A stretch of DNA of 64,000 bases from positions 65,480,223-65,544,222 of the forward strand of contig OY992531.1 in NCBI GenBank assembly GCA_963921185.1. Reading direction: 5' to 3'. This document shows positions 9,848 through 20,255 of the stretch, piece after piece; within the stretch, counting starts at the first letter, position 1, and every line of letters starts with the position of its first letter. The notes below the pieces were generated by a model. It saw nothing but the letters and a program-made list of their open reading frames with translations, did not search any database and had not been told where the DNA came from. The stretch is from Dasysyrphus tricinctus. Taxonomy: Eukaryota; Arthropoda; Insecta; Diptera; Syrphidae. The translations under genes and the position numbers were made by a program.

Positions 9848-12691
9848 ATGATGTCGGGTGAACGATATGCAAATACTACCCTTTCCAACAGCGAGCAAAC
9901 TGTAAATGTAACTAAAGCTATGCTAAAAGTCCTAGTTTCTCAAAATCAAGGTTTCAAAATATGTCATATTAATGCCCAAAGTCTGTATAAGAAGATTGAT
10001 GAGTTTCGGGATTTGTTTGAAGGTTCAGAGGTAGATGCAATTTGTGTTTCCGAAACATGGTTTAAAAATATAAGTGATACTTTTTATGCAATCAGAGGCT
10101 ATAAGATGCTAAGAGTTGATAGAGTTGACCGTATTGGAGGTGGAGTGGCGTTGTATGTAAAAGATTCGTTAAAAGCTAAGCTAATATTTTCTTCTCCTAC
10201 AAACTGTGCGTTTGGGTGTCTCTGCGTTGAAATTTCAAGCACAAATAACAATGATGGCAAGCTTATGGTAGGTGTTGTCTACAGACCATATTCCTTCATC
10301 GATTTATCACCAATTTACTCTTTTTTAGAAGAAAATTCAATGCGCTTTCCAAATATAATACTCTGCGGTGATTTTAATAGTAATCTCTTGGTTGATAATG
10401 TGTTGATAAATAACTTGAGAACTTTTAATTTGCAACCGGTCAATATTTTAAGCCCAACTCATTTTTCTGGCACATCGAGCACTCTTCTTGATGTTTTCCT
10501 TGTCACTGAGCTCAATAAAGTTCTTTTATACGACCAATTATCTGTACCTGGTTTCTCTAGACATGATCTCATACATCTTTCTTTCGATTTTTCCATTCCC
10601 AGAGCGAGAGAAAGCTTCCAGTATCGTGATTTTAAAAACTTGAATATTCATGCTCTTGAGTCCGATATTCGAAGTGTCCGATGGCAAGACATTTACTCAA
10701 TTATATCTCCTGATGAACAAGTAGATTTCCTCCAGTCTAATTTAAACTCTCTTTTTAACGTTCATGTTCCCCTCAAAACTAGAACTATTATACATAAGGA
10801 TAATCCTTGGTTCACAAATGAAATTCGACAAGCCATTAACCATCGAAACTCCGTCTATGTCAGATGGAAACAATTTAGAATAGCCGAGGATCACCAACAA
10901 TACCGGCACTTGCGTAACAGATGTGTGGGCCTTATAACAGCTGCAAAAATCAGATGGAATACGAAGCAACTTAATCTTTCGCAAAAAGGACGACAACTCT
11001 GGAAAAACCTAAGAAACATTGGTATTGGTAAAGAGAGACATCTTGACGCTGATGTTGACTGTAATGATCTTAATAAAGCCTTTATATCGTCAGTTCCTCG
11101 ACCAACACTTGTGGGTGCGTCACAGTTACAACAGCTCGATTCGTCTCTCTTGCCGCCCTTACGAGTTTCTTTCAATTTTGTCAGTGTAACTCAAGAAGAT
11201 GTTGTGGAAAGCTTTATTTCAATCAAATCCAACGCTATTGGCTTAGATGGTTTGCACCCCTCATTTGTGAACGCTACGCTCCCACTTATTCTGCCATTTG
11301 TTACGTACGCAATCAACACAATTTTAACGAAGAGCATTTTCCCTTCACAATGGAAAGTTTCCAAAGTCATACCTGTTCCCAAAAACCGTAGCAAAAAAGA
11401 TTTCCGGCCCATATCTATTTTGCCCTTTTTATCTAAAGTGGTTGAAAGACTTATGCATAAGCAAATTTCCCACTTTTTTTGCACAAACCATCTTTTATCT
11501 CCGAAACAGTCTGGGTTTCGACCCCACCACAGTAGTACCACTGCACTTCTTGAAGTCATTGAGCGGATAAGAAAAGACTTAGATGATGACAAAGTAACGT
11601 TCTTGGTTCTGCTCGATTATTCTAAGGCCTTCGATACCATCGATCATAATATTATGTGCAGAAAACTTTCTTGTCTGTTCAACTTCTCTTCCGAGGCAGT
11701 GAAACTAATTTTATCCTATCTCTCTGGGAGATCTCAAGCCGTAGTTTCAGGAAATCAAACTTCTGAATTACTTTCATTGAGCTACGGTGTCCCACAAGGA
11801 TCTATCTTAGGACCGCTTCTATTCTCTGCCTATGTAAATGATTTACCACATTTAGTCAAATATTGTGAGCCAAGAATGTATGCTGACGATGTGCAGCTTA
11901 TTAAATCTTGTAACTTGGGTCTAATAGAAGATTGTGTTAGTAGTATAAATGAAGATCTAAATGCAATCTTGGAATGGTCAAACAACTGTGGTCTTGTTCT
12001 TAACCCTTCTAAAACAAAATGTCTTGTTATTTCTAAGAAGATCCTTGATTTGTCCTATTTCCCCACTGTTGAACTAAATGGTACTTCTGTGGAGTATGTG
12101 GAGAAATCCAAGAATCTGGGAGTTTGTTTCAATAGGACCCTGACTTGGAGCGATCAAATTAATGGTGTCGTGGGAAAAGCTTATGGAGCCTTAAGGAATC
12201 TATCAGCTTTCAAAAAATTCACACCACTTGGTACGAGGAAAATGCTTGCTAAATCACTTATTGTCCCTATCTTGTCATACGGTTGTGAAATCTTTTGCAA
12301 CTCCGATGCTCTGAGTCAGAGGCGGCTTAACGTTGTGTTTAACAATGTAACTCGTTATGTTTACGGTCTAGGAAGATACTGTCATATTTCTTCGTATTCA
12401 AAAAGTTTATATGGTGTAACGTTTGCTAGCTTCTTAAAAATCAGGACTTTGATAAGTTTGTTTAAAATTATTCACACGCAAAAACCTCTCGACCTTTATA
12501 ATGAGATCCAGTTCTCCACATCAAGTCGAACAAATCAAATTTTGATCCCTAGATTCAGTTGTCTCACTTCTGAGCGACAATTTTTTGTTAATGGTGCTCG
12601 TTGGTGGAATGCGCTCCCACGTGAAATTAGAAGATCGGAGTCATTAAACACTTTCCAAAGAGATTTGTTTTCTTATTTTGCGAGTTTATAG
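9848..12691 (+). CDS. LINE ORF2: AP-endonuclease / reverse transcriptase, CR1-like, open
   Basis: A single uninterrupted 947-codon frame. The endonuclease domain (residues about 35-260) shows HINAQSL, AICVSETW, ILCGDFNSNLL and the SRHDLIHL end motif. The reverse transcriptase (about 490-760) shows FRPISILPFLSKVVERL, SGFRPHHSSTTALLEV, the motif A aspartate in LLDYSKAFDTIDH, GVPQGSILGPLLF, and the catalytic YADD in MYADDVQLI. The C-terminal WWNALPREIR block followed by LNTFQRDLFSYF is typical of the CR1 group. The start is the first of two adjacent ATGs; a slightly later one is possible. The intact frame suggests fairly recent insertion, although the 5' truncation and ORF1 frameshift would stop autonomous movement. 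Confidence 0.85.
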   Translation: MMSGERYANTTLSNSEQTVNVTKAMLKVLVSQNQGFKICHINAQSLYKKIDEFRDLFEGSEVDAICVSETWFKNISDTFYAIRGYKMLRVDRVDRIGGGVALYVKDSLKAKLIFSSPTNCAFGCLCVEISSTNNNDGKLMVGVVYRPYSFIDLSPIYSFLEENSMRFPNIILCGDFNSNLLVDNVLINNLRTFNLQPVNILSPTHFSGTSSTLLDVFLVTELNKVLLYDQLSVPGFSRHDLIHLSFDFSIPRARESFQYRDFKNLNIHALESDIRSVRWQDIYSIISPDEQVDFLQSNLNSLFNVHVPLKTRTIIHKDNPWFTNEIRQAINHRNSVYVRWKQFRIAEDHQQYRHLRNRCVGLITAAKIRWNTKQLNLSQKGRQLWKNLRNIGIGKERHLDADVDCNDLNKAFISSVPRPTLVGASQLQQLDSSLLPPLRVSFNFVSVTQEDVVESFISIKSNAIGLDGLHPSFVNATLPLILPFVTYAINTILTKSIFPSQWKVSKVIPVPKNRSKKDFRPISILPFLSKVVERLMHKQISHFFCTNHLLSPKQSGFRPHHSSTTALLEVIERIRKDLDDDKVTFLVLLDYSKAFDTIDHNIMCRKLSCLFNFSSEAVKLILSYLSGRSQAVVSGNQTSELLSLSYGVPQGSILGPLLFSAYVNDLPHLVKYCEPRMYADDVQLIKSCNLGLIEDCVSSINEDLNAILEWSNNCGLVLNPSKTKCLVISKKILDLSYFPTVELNGTSVEYVEKSKNLGVCFNRTLTWSDQINGVVGKAYGALRNLSAFKKFTPLGTRKMLAKSLIVPILSYGCEIFCNSDALSQRRLNVVFNNVTRYVYGLGRYCHISSYSKSLYGVTFASFLKIRTLISLFKIIHTQKPLDLYNEIQFSTSSRTNQILIPRFSCLTSERQFFVNGARWWNALPREIRRSESLNTFQRDLFSYFASL

Positions 12692-13129
12692 AAAAATCAC
12701 CTTCATTTTATGTTTCAAATCATTAAAATTGTAACCTTTTTATGTTTCAAATCATTAAAATTGCCATAAAACTAGCTTACAGATCAATAAACTCAACAAC
12801 TTTATGTAACAAATCATTTGTCTTTTGCTGCACAAACTGTTTTTTTTTTGTAATTATTTAAAAAGTATTTTTTTTCTCTAACTTTAATTTTTATTTGCAT
12901 TTAACATTCTCTGTAAATAGTTACCTTCTTTTTCTGCATATAAACTTAAAATATAGAAAACTTATAAATATATAATTTATAAATTGTAATCTAATTTAAT
13001 GCCTTCAAATTAATTTCCTTGGAAAAGCTTAATTATCTAAAAGATGTTAATCTTAATATTAAGTTCCTTTAAAATAAATACGAATACGAATACGAATAAA
13101 AACATGGAAATTATGAGAGAAAAATGTAG

Positions 13130-14425
13130 AGAAGCATGAAATACGACATTTAAATTGGCTAAAACAAATCCTTTGACAGATTGAGATGAAAAAAAGAATG
13201 CCATCTTAATTCTTCATTGAATATGATTGTATGGGAAAAAAATTTTAAAATCGTTGAGCAGTTTTTTAAAAAAAAAATTTTATATCTAAAATTCTTAAAA
13301 CATTTTTAAGAACAAATGTGGTATGCAAATCTAAAGTATATTATTTATGTATATATTAAAACAAATTTTGAAAAAAAAAATTGTCAACCCATTTTTGAGA
13401 TATCGAATTTTCAAAAAAAAATTGAAACTTTTTTTAAAAATTCAAAAACTTTTTTTTTGAAAATTTTGATATGCAATTTAATTTTATCTGAAATTTGTAT
13501 ATACGAAAATTCATCTAAATCCGTTTAGCCGATAACGAGAAAATTCAAAATAAAAAATACGTTCTATGATAGGTACTATTAACTATTAAGTGTAAAATTT
13601 TATGATTTTTAGTAGTAGAGCGTACTAATTTTAGTATATGAAAAAAGTTTAATCAAAATCGTAGGAGTCATTTTTAAGCACAAAAATATTTTCCTTTGCG
13701 GTTTTTTAACTTTTGTAGGGTACCGTTATTTTTTCATAAATGTAAAATTTTTCTAAAAATATTTAAGAGAGTACTACAAAATTCTTAGGTATCGAGTTTC
13801 AAAAAAATCGATCATGTCGTTTTCGAAATATTTGATTTTCCAAAAAAAAAATTTGAAACATTTTTTAAAAATCCAAAAATATTTTTTCAAAAATTTTGGT
13901 ACACAAAACTATTTTTATTTTTTGGAAGCTTTTGTATAAAAAAAAATAATTGAAATCGGTCGTACCGTTTTGAAGAAAATCAAAAATTAAAAAATGGTTC
14001 TTTGGGAGGTACCATTGATAACCATTTTTAAAAATGTTTTTCCACCCAAAGGAACCTTTCACTAAAATAAATGTATTGAATTTTTTTTAAGAAAACTTGT
14101 CGAGCCGTTTTTGAGAAAAATACGATTATGTAAAATTGATACAAAAATTGTATGGCAAGTACCGTTATTTCTGGTTCTAAAAAAAAAATGAAAAAAATGT
14201 GTGGGCATAATCAACAAAAATCACTACGTACCAAGTTTGAAAAAATCGATCGAGCCGTTTAGGCTGTAGACGAACAGACAGACGGACAGACAGACAGACA
14301 GAATCGTGCCATCCACTTTTTTGGTGTTCTATATGATCGTAATATCATGTTTGATTGTTAATCTCAAAATATTTTTTTGCATGAATCCAAAACTTGCCTT
14401 ATAGTACCTAAATTGCAAGTAAAAA
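13130..14425 (+). repeat. Family X repeat, right part of split copy
   Basis: It continues the family X copy that begins at 7150. Shared landmarks with the copies at 26551 and 49296 are AAAATCGTTGAGC, TCGAATTTTCAAAAAAAAA, the GCCGATAACGAGAAAATTC block, a GACAGACAGAC tract near 14276-14303, the CACTTTTTTGGTGTTCT block and the end AAACTTGCC...GCAAGTAAAAA near 14395-14425. It is longer than the 49.3 kb copy because some inner blocks are repeated. No coding capacity. Confidence 0.7.
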
Positions 14426-17184
14426 TACATTCAATAAGTTAATTTTTTCTTAAGTGAATTTTTAAATAAAAAATTAATAAATCAGTTTTTGGAGCTGTCT
14501 GGTTTTTCATTTTTCATGTTTGTTGGTGAAAATATGAATGGAGGTTTTGTTTTCTTCATCATACACCTTCACACCATGACACCAACTATTGTTTTTCAAT
14601 TTAATGTAATACCTATCTTGTAACGTGAAGGAAGCACCGTTTGCATTCAAGTATCCAAGGACTCGGTACCTCTAACATTGTTTGCATTTTTCAGGTTCAA
14701 AAACCAGAAAACTCCAGTACAAAATTGAATTTTTCTTATTTAGAATCAGTTGTGAGTTTCAAGTACACCAGCCAGATGTGGGATTTTTTGTTTGTTTTTA
14801 TTTCTGCGTCAAAAAACATATTCGTCAAAGAGTGAAGTTATCTGGTGTTTTACTTCAATTTTGAGTAGATACCTATTTAGAAAGGCTCATTATCATAATG
14901 GAACTGGACATTTTTTCATGAGTGTCATTTTAACGCTACACAGGATGGAATCGGTGAAGATGTATTTTGTGATGACATGAAATTATGTCACGGAGAGTTG
15001 GTTTCACTTTGGTTGGTTCTTACTTGATTGAAGTTTTTATTTATTTGTATGGTTTGCACATTTCAAGAGATATGTAATGTGTTAAGCACAGGGCAAGTGT
15101 TTAAAAGCACATTATATTATTGAGAAAGTGGTTTCAGGATCTATGTACAATAAACCATTGCAATAACAATTATTGTATTTGTTACACTGAAAAATGAAAA
15201 ATTAATTAACAATATTATACAAAAATCCACACTGCATTTTATCAAGGGCAAGAAATTATCAAATTTTCCCAAACCAAACATGAAACCCGACCCGATTTGA
15301 AAAAGTTTGATTTTGGGAATTTTTTAATTTATAAATAGACCAACATAAGATTTAAAGACCTTTTGAAGCAGCTAAAATGTTTATATTAATAAATATATGT
15401 AGCGTATTCCCGACAGGTTTCTCGGTTTCAAAAGGAATGGACTTAGCGAGTTTTGTAAGAAGGATGACGATATTCGTTACATTTTTTCTTATTCCAAAAC
15501 TAGAGCGTATATTTTTACTAAAACTCTGATCAAAAGAATATTTTGTCCTGATGACGATGATTTTGAGTTTTCGCAGCACACCAAATGCAAATATTGCCTT
15601 CCGCCTACCGACCGACCGTCTTGCCCTGCCCGTTCTAATGCCGCCGCCGCCTATTGCGGCTGATTATGATGAGAAAGTGAAAAATTATGAGAACTTTAGG
15701 ATTTCCATAATAAAATATTTTATTGCCATTGGCACTTCATTAAACTCATAAACATTATGAATTTCGAGCGAAAGTCCTTGGAGCAATTTTTCTTGTCTTC
15801 CCCTTGATGACAGAACCTTCTTTCCTTGTAGGAGTATATGGGGTAGGGGGGTTGGATGTCTTATGTCTTTTTGTTGTTGGCAGGGTAGGGCACAAGTATA
15901 GGGTGTTTTTGTCGTCAACGGCTCGTCTTGACGGGCCATAGTCAGTTGTACATTGTACTTGATATATTGTTGTACCCCTGACGAAGAATTCTTTTTATTT
16001 TGTTTGCCTCCTTCCCTTTCCTATTTATCCTTGGGCACTTATTTTTTCTGTTGCGTGATAGGGTGATATCCCGTGATGGTGGTGTTTTGAGTCATAGTAA
16101 CATCCTGCATCCATAAAGTATACTACATTATTTTTGCTTAATTTTCTTGAAAAGGGATTTTCTCTTGGTTTTTTTTTCTGTGATTATCATAATTTATGTT
16201 TTTTTTGTTTGTATGCATTCTGGTTAAGGTATACAGCACTGCAGTTTTTGTGTCGTTTCGCGAAGAGATGTTGTTTTTTGTTTTGTTTTTTGTGCAGTTT
16301 TCATTCGATGCATACTAATATTGTTGTTATGGTGAGTAAGACATATTTGCATATCTAAGGAAGAAAATTGCGCCAAAACGTGCACCAAATATAGTCAAGG
16401 TGGTAACGCTGAGAGGATTATCTCAGGTCTCAGGTGCTAGGGAAAAGTAGAGTGCTTCCTCATTTTCGTATATCTTATCCATTTTAAGAAGTCTATTTGA
16501 ATATTGAATATACGAGAAGAAACAATTTTCATTTTTTCCTCAGAGTAATTTATTCAGCGTTTGTGGAAAGAATGCTTTTCTATAAGGCTCTTAAGACCTT
16601 AAAATCAGTATTCATGCGGAAACAAACAGTTTTTTTTTTTTTTTGAAAAACTATATGAATTATAGCAGTAAAATAAATTATGTTGGTGGATAAAAAATTG
16701 GGGAGTATTCAAAATATTTTGGTAAATAATAACACAAAAAAGAACAAAAGAAAAAATAATTTATGTATGGAGAAGGGTATAAGTATTGGTAGAATATTTC
16801 GCCATCTTGGCCTTTATCTGACTTTACAATCAACTTCTTCTATGAGCGAGTGGTGACATTTCACACTTTAGTACTTTTTTGTACTCACTTTGGCAGCCCT
16901 TTTTCATTACGAGTTCGGGAATCACCTTGCGCGTTTTGAAATGATAAAATGATTAAACTCTGTGAAAACTGAAATGATAACTGTGTTTTCATTTCACAGT
17001 TTCAAAGATCGGGAATTGAAACTCAGGTGATTTTGTTTTCTGGGCTCCAGTTTACCTGATTTGCGCCCAAGGTTATGATTAGAGCTTGCTACTTGCTTGC
17101 ACAATCCACTGCTGTGCTTCGTAGTAGGTGTGCTATTTATTTCATATATCCTTCCGATGGGGAACCTTACAAGAATCTACAATG
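14426..17184. other. No recognisable gene or repeat
   Basis: AT-rich sequence without a supported exon. ORFs are all under 85 codons and show no motif I know. A C-rich patch at 15600-15660 and a G/T-rich patch at 15830-15900 stand out in composition but carry no identifiable signal. It shares no obvious block with the repeats elsewhere in the window, so it may be low-copy DNA. Confidence 0.45.
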
Positions 17185-17725
17185 ATTTTTACTTGCGATA
17201 TAAAGGTAATGGTAATTTATGCATTCACAAACAAAATTAAACTGAAGATTTTGATCAGACTTGTCAGTGGGTCTCACAATTCTGTCTGTCTGTCTGGCTA
17301 CAGGCAAGATCAATTTTCTTAAAACTTGGTACCTACCTAGTGGTTTTTGGGTGATTCTCCCCACGCATTTGTTTTTTCTTTTTTTTAGAACCGAAAATCG
17401 GTATCTGCCATACAGTTTTCTAAGCAAATTTAAAAATCTTATTTTTCTCAAAAACGGCACCACAACCTTTATTTAAAAAAAAACAACAAATATCTTTGGA
17501 AAGGAGACCATTTTTCAAATAAATTTTATGAATGGTAAGTACCTCTCAAAAAACAATTTTTTTATTTTTTATTTTCTTCGAAATTATGTTTTTTATTACA
17601 ATATTCTTTTAAGCTCCTAAAAAATATAAAATTTACTAAAATTTTCAGAAAATTATTTTTTGGATTTTTAAAAAATTAATTTTTTATTTTTTTACTTTTT
17701 TTTCTTAAATTCGATATCTCAGGAA
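17185..17725 (-). repeat. Family X repeat, truncated copy
   Basis: It starts with TTTTTACTTGCGATATA, the inverted right end of family X, and includes CACAATTCTGTCTGTCTGTC, a CAAGATCAATTTTCTTAAAAC block and CTCAAAAACGGCACC. It stops abruptly near 17725 at TCGATATCTCAGGAACG, where the RTE-like LINE begins. The missing half of the repeat is not found on the other side of the LINE. Confidence 0.7.
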
Positions 17726-18447
17726 CGTAGAGATGTGGTGAAGACAGCGATTCACAAAAGCCTGCAATTTCTTCGAAATTGTAGACGTGACTTTCCAGGT
17801 TTCACAAGCATATAACAGCACGGATTTGACATTGGATTCGAAAAATCTGCGTAAGGAGATTTGACTGGATTTCCAGATTGGGGACAGAGTACGGACTAGT
17901 ACTGGTGTCTCCTGTAGAATAATACGCTGCTGTGTGGAGCAGCCTGTGAGCATTATTTTTGTCTTTTTGCTATTTTGTCATAGACCACTCGACTCTCCCT
18001 TCAATTGCAGTGTTTGGCACAATCCATTCAGCCCACTGATGTTATTTGCCAGTAGACATATCTCATCGGCATAGTCTAAATGACTGAGCTTTTCAACCGG
18101 TCTCCATTGAATGCCCTGTCGCTCAGCTGTACCAACACTGGTCAATACGTCGTCCATCGCCAGCAGGAAGAGAATTGGCGATAGAACATCCCCTTGTCTC
18201 ACACCCTGTTGCACTACGAAGGAGTCGGATAGCTGCTCATTGTGCAAAACAATACACCTTGCGTTATTGTAGGACTCTTTAATAATGACAACAACTTTTG
18301 GTGGAATTCCTCTACCAAGCAACGATCTCCATATAACGGGTGATTTTTTAGCTGGTTTGGTTTTGGCAACACTAGTTTTGACAGCTGACGTGTGTTTAGT
18401 ACCTTGTGTCACTGTCAAACAGCTTCAGTTTGGTTTGCAATTTAACC

Positions 18448-18798
18448 ATGGATCGTCTTACAAATGAACAACGCTTGCAAATTATTGAATTTTACTATCA
18501 AAATTCGTGCTCGGTTCGAAATGTTCATCGCGCGCTGCTTCCATTTTATGGTCGGCATTCTCGACCTTCTGAGCAGTCTATTCGGAAGATTGTGACCAAA
18601 TTTCGCACCAAATTTACTTTGTTGGACATTAAACCACCAACACGTTTACGTACTGTGCGTAGTGAAGAAAATATTGCGGCCGTATCAGCTAGTGTGACAG
18701 AAGACCGCGAAATGTCGATTCGGCGCCGTTCCCAGCAGTTAGGCCTTTGTTACAGCGATGATAACAAACTTTTTTTTGCCCGAAATGGAAGTTCTTGA
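18448..18798 (+). pseudogene. rosa-like mariner, DNA-binding domain only (copy 1)
   Basis: The start is the ATG in ACCATGGATCG. Residues 1-55 carry the paired-type helix-turn-helix (NEQRLQIIEFYYQN, then FYGRHSRPSEQSIRKIVTKF). Residues 70-100 carry the linker with EENIAAVSASV and the second helix-turn-helix part SIRRRSQQLGLCYS. A deletion after that codon fuses the frame to 12 unrelated residues ending FFARNGSS. The product, about 116 residues, would keep the end-binding domain without any catalytic Asp. Such products can act as repressors in other mariner systems, but that is inference here. Confidence 0.8.
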
Positions 18799-19156
18799 CT
18801 TGCATGATATGTGGTTTCAACAAGACGGTGCCACATGCCACACAGCACGCGACACAATGGCGCAATTGCGAGGCGAGTTTGGTGAACAGTTAATTTCACG
18901 TTTCGGGCCGGTCAATTGGCCGCCTAGATCGTGCGATTTGACACCATTAGATTATTTTTTGTGGGGGTATGTCAAGGCTAATGTCTATAGGGACAAGCCC
19001 GCTTCGATTGACGCACTGGAAGCCAACATCCATGCATTCATTCGTGAGATACCGGCCGATATGTGTGAAAGAGTATGCCAAAATTGGACTCAGCGGATGG
19101 GCTACCTGAGACGCAGCCGCGGTCAACATTTGCATGAAATTATCTTTAAACATTAA
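18758..19156 (+). pseudogene. rosa-like mariner, C-terminal catalytic fragment (copy 1)
   Basis: It starts at MITNFFLPEMEVLDL, a different frame from the DNA-binding fragment. It contains the second Asp in MWFQQDGATCHT and the third in CDLTPLDYFLWGYVK with 41 residues between, the spacing that defines the DD41D (rosa) group. It runs to the normal C-terminus, HLHEIIFKH. The first catalytic Asp, present in copy 2, is deleted, so this fragment is inactive. Confidence 0.8.
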
Positions 19157-20059
19157 ATTGCAAGGTTCAAACTATCGATTCAAATAAATATTTCATTCAT
19201 TTTTTCGAATTTTTTGTGTTTTTTAAAAAAAAAGTTCTAAACCTCTTAAAAAATCACCCGTTACATTCTCGGCTAACTCGATCAAAGGCCTTCTCAAAAT
19301 CCACGAACATGAGGTAACGCGGTGATTGAAATTCCATCGACTGCTCAAGGACGATACGCAGGGTGTTGATATGGTCGACACACGATCGACCACTGCGGAA
19401 GCCAGCTTGATGCCTTTTGAGTGTAGACTCGATTCTATCCTTTATTCGCTCGAGAATGATGGTTGCCATTAGTTTTGGGAAAACGGACAAAACGGTGATA
19501 CCACGCCAATTGTTGCAGTTCTTTAAGTCACCTTTCTTTGGCAACTTAACAATCACACCATCCTTCCAATCCCTGGGATAGCATTCGTTTTCCCAAATGC
19601 TTTGTTTCAACGGATGTAAAATACTAGCCGCTGTTACGGGATCGGCTTTCAGGAATTCAGCTGGTATTCAGTCCAGTCCAGCTGCCTTGTTGTTTTTGAG
19701 GAGATTTATTGATGTAAGGATTTCCGATTCTGACGGGGGTTCGATGTCAATACCCCTATAGGACCTGCGCATCTCGTTTAGTTGGGGCACTTCAGCACTC
19801 TGCTCAACTGAATCCTCATTTAGCAGGGCACAAAAATGGTCCTTCCATCAACGAAGCTGATCCTCAATTGATACCAAAAGTGTGCCATCTACATCCATTA
19901 CAGGATGATTGGTGTTGCTATTTTTCCCGATAACATCTTTGGCTATTTGGTACAACTCCCGGATATCTCCTCTTCTGGCAGAGATTTCCGCATTATCTGC
20001 GAGTCCATCTAACCTCACCCTCTTGTCACGTCTCACACAGCGATAGACCATCTTATGTG

Positions 20060-20255
20060 TCAACAGGCAATAACATCTCAAGTTTAATGAACTTCATCAA
20101 CGCCTCTAAATGGTTCGATGCTCCATAAGGTTTCATAGGTTATATTTTTAAAGGGATGGTCCAATCCATCAGGGTACCACAATGGATCAACATTGATCTA
20201 AGTGTGGCGGGAACAAGATCCACCGTCAGCTCATCAACCTAACCTAACCTAACCT
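20060..20255 (+). mobile_element. 5'-truncated LINE 3' end with (AACCT)n tail, copy A
   Basis: A 196-bp insert flanked by the 10-bp duplication ATCTTATGTG (20050-20059 and 20256-20265). It encodes the last residues of a LINE (INASKWFDAP then stop), a 3' UTR with ATTGATCTAAGTGTGGCGGG, and a tail CATCAACCTAACCTAACCT made of AACCT units. It is near-identical to the longer copy at 43931-44353. It lies in the linker of the RTE-like LINE, whose VYRCVRRDK frame resumes across it. Confidence 0.88.

Larger units (their letters stand above)
8136..13105 (+). mobile_element. CR1-like non-LTR retrotransposon (LINE), 5'-truncated
   Basis: Two consecutive ORFs (coiled-coil ORF1, endonuclease-reverse transcriptase ORF2), a 3' UTR, and a terminal microsatellite of ACGAAT units at about 13078-13098. 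A short-unit microsatellite tail instead of poly(A) fits the CR1 group. The 5' end coincides with the edge of the deleted mariner, and ORF1 lacks a clear start region, so the element is 5'-truncated. The AT-rich inter-ORF spacer holds a 51-bp direct duplication near 9395-9500. It lies inside a family X copy. No target-site duplication could be identified. Confidence 0.8.
18336..19261 (+). mobile_element. rosa-like mariner copy 1, central deletion
   Basis: The terminal inverted repeats start ACGGGTGATTTTTTA and are flanked by TA duplications at 18334-18335 and 19262-19263. The 926-bp element lies in the reverse transcriptase of the RTE-like LINE, and removing it with one TA restores the LINE frame (VSRECIWRSLLG). 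Outside the deleted middle it is nearly identical to copy 2 at 22777: only two differences are seen in the left 170 bases and one in the first 90 bases of the right part. This indicates recent movement. Confidence 0.92.
17726..20049 (-). pseudogene. RTE-like LINE reverse transcriptase, broken
   Basis: In order from the 5' side on the minus strand: HKMVYRCVRRDKRVRLDG, a linker, IVKLPKKGDLKNCNNWRGIT, QAGFRSGRSCVDHI, and motif A in MFVDFEKAFDRV. Then comes the mariner insertion, then IWRSLLGRGIPPKVVVI, GVRQGDVLSPILF, the catalytic box as LDYADEICLL, and the thumb with NVKSVLLYACETWKVTS. In-frame stops interrupt the linker near 19844 and 19665, where TGA replaces likely Trp or Gly codons. The second Asp of the catalytic pair is Glu, so the enzyme would probably be dead even if joined. 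It stops near 17726 before the expected end. Confidence 0.8.

Noticed and set aside
11191..11592. 133-codon minus-strand frame and other antisense frames over the CR1-like LINE
   Set aside because: Shadow frames of the LINE ORF2 coding strand.
20240..20255. Interstitial telomere remnant (CCTAA)n
   Set aside because: Only about four units, always at the 3' end of the same LINE family and followed by its target duplication; therefore an element tail.
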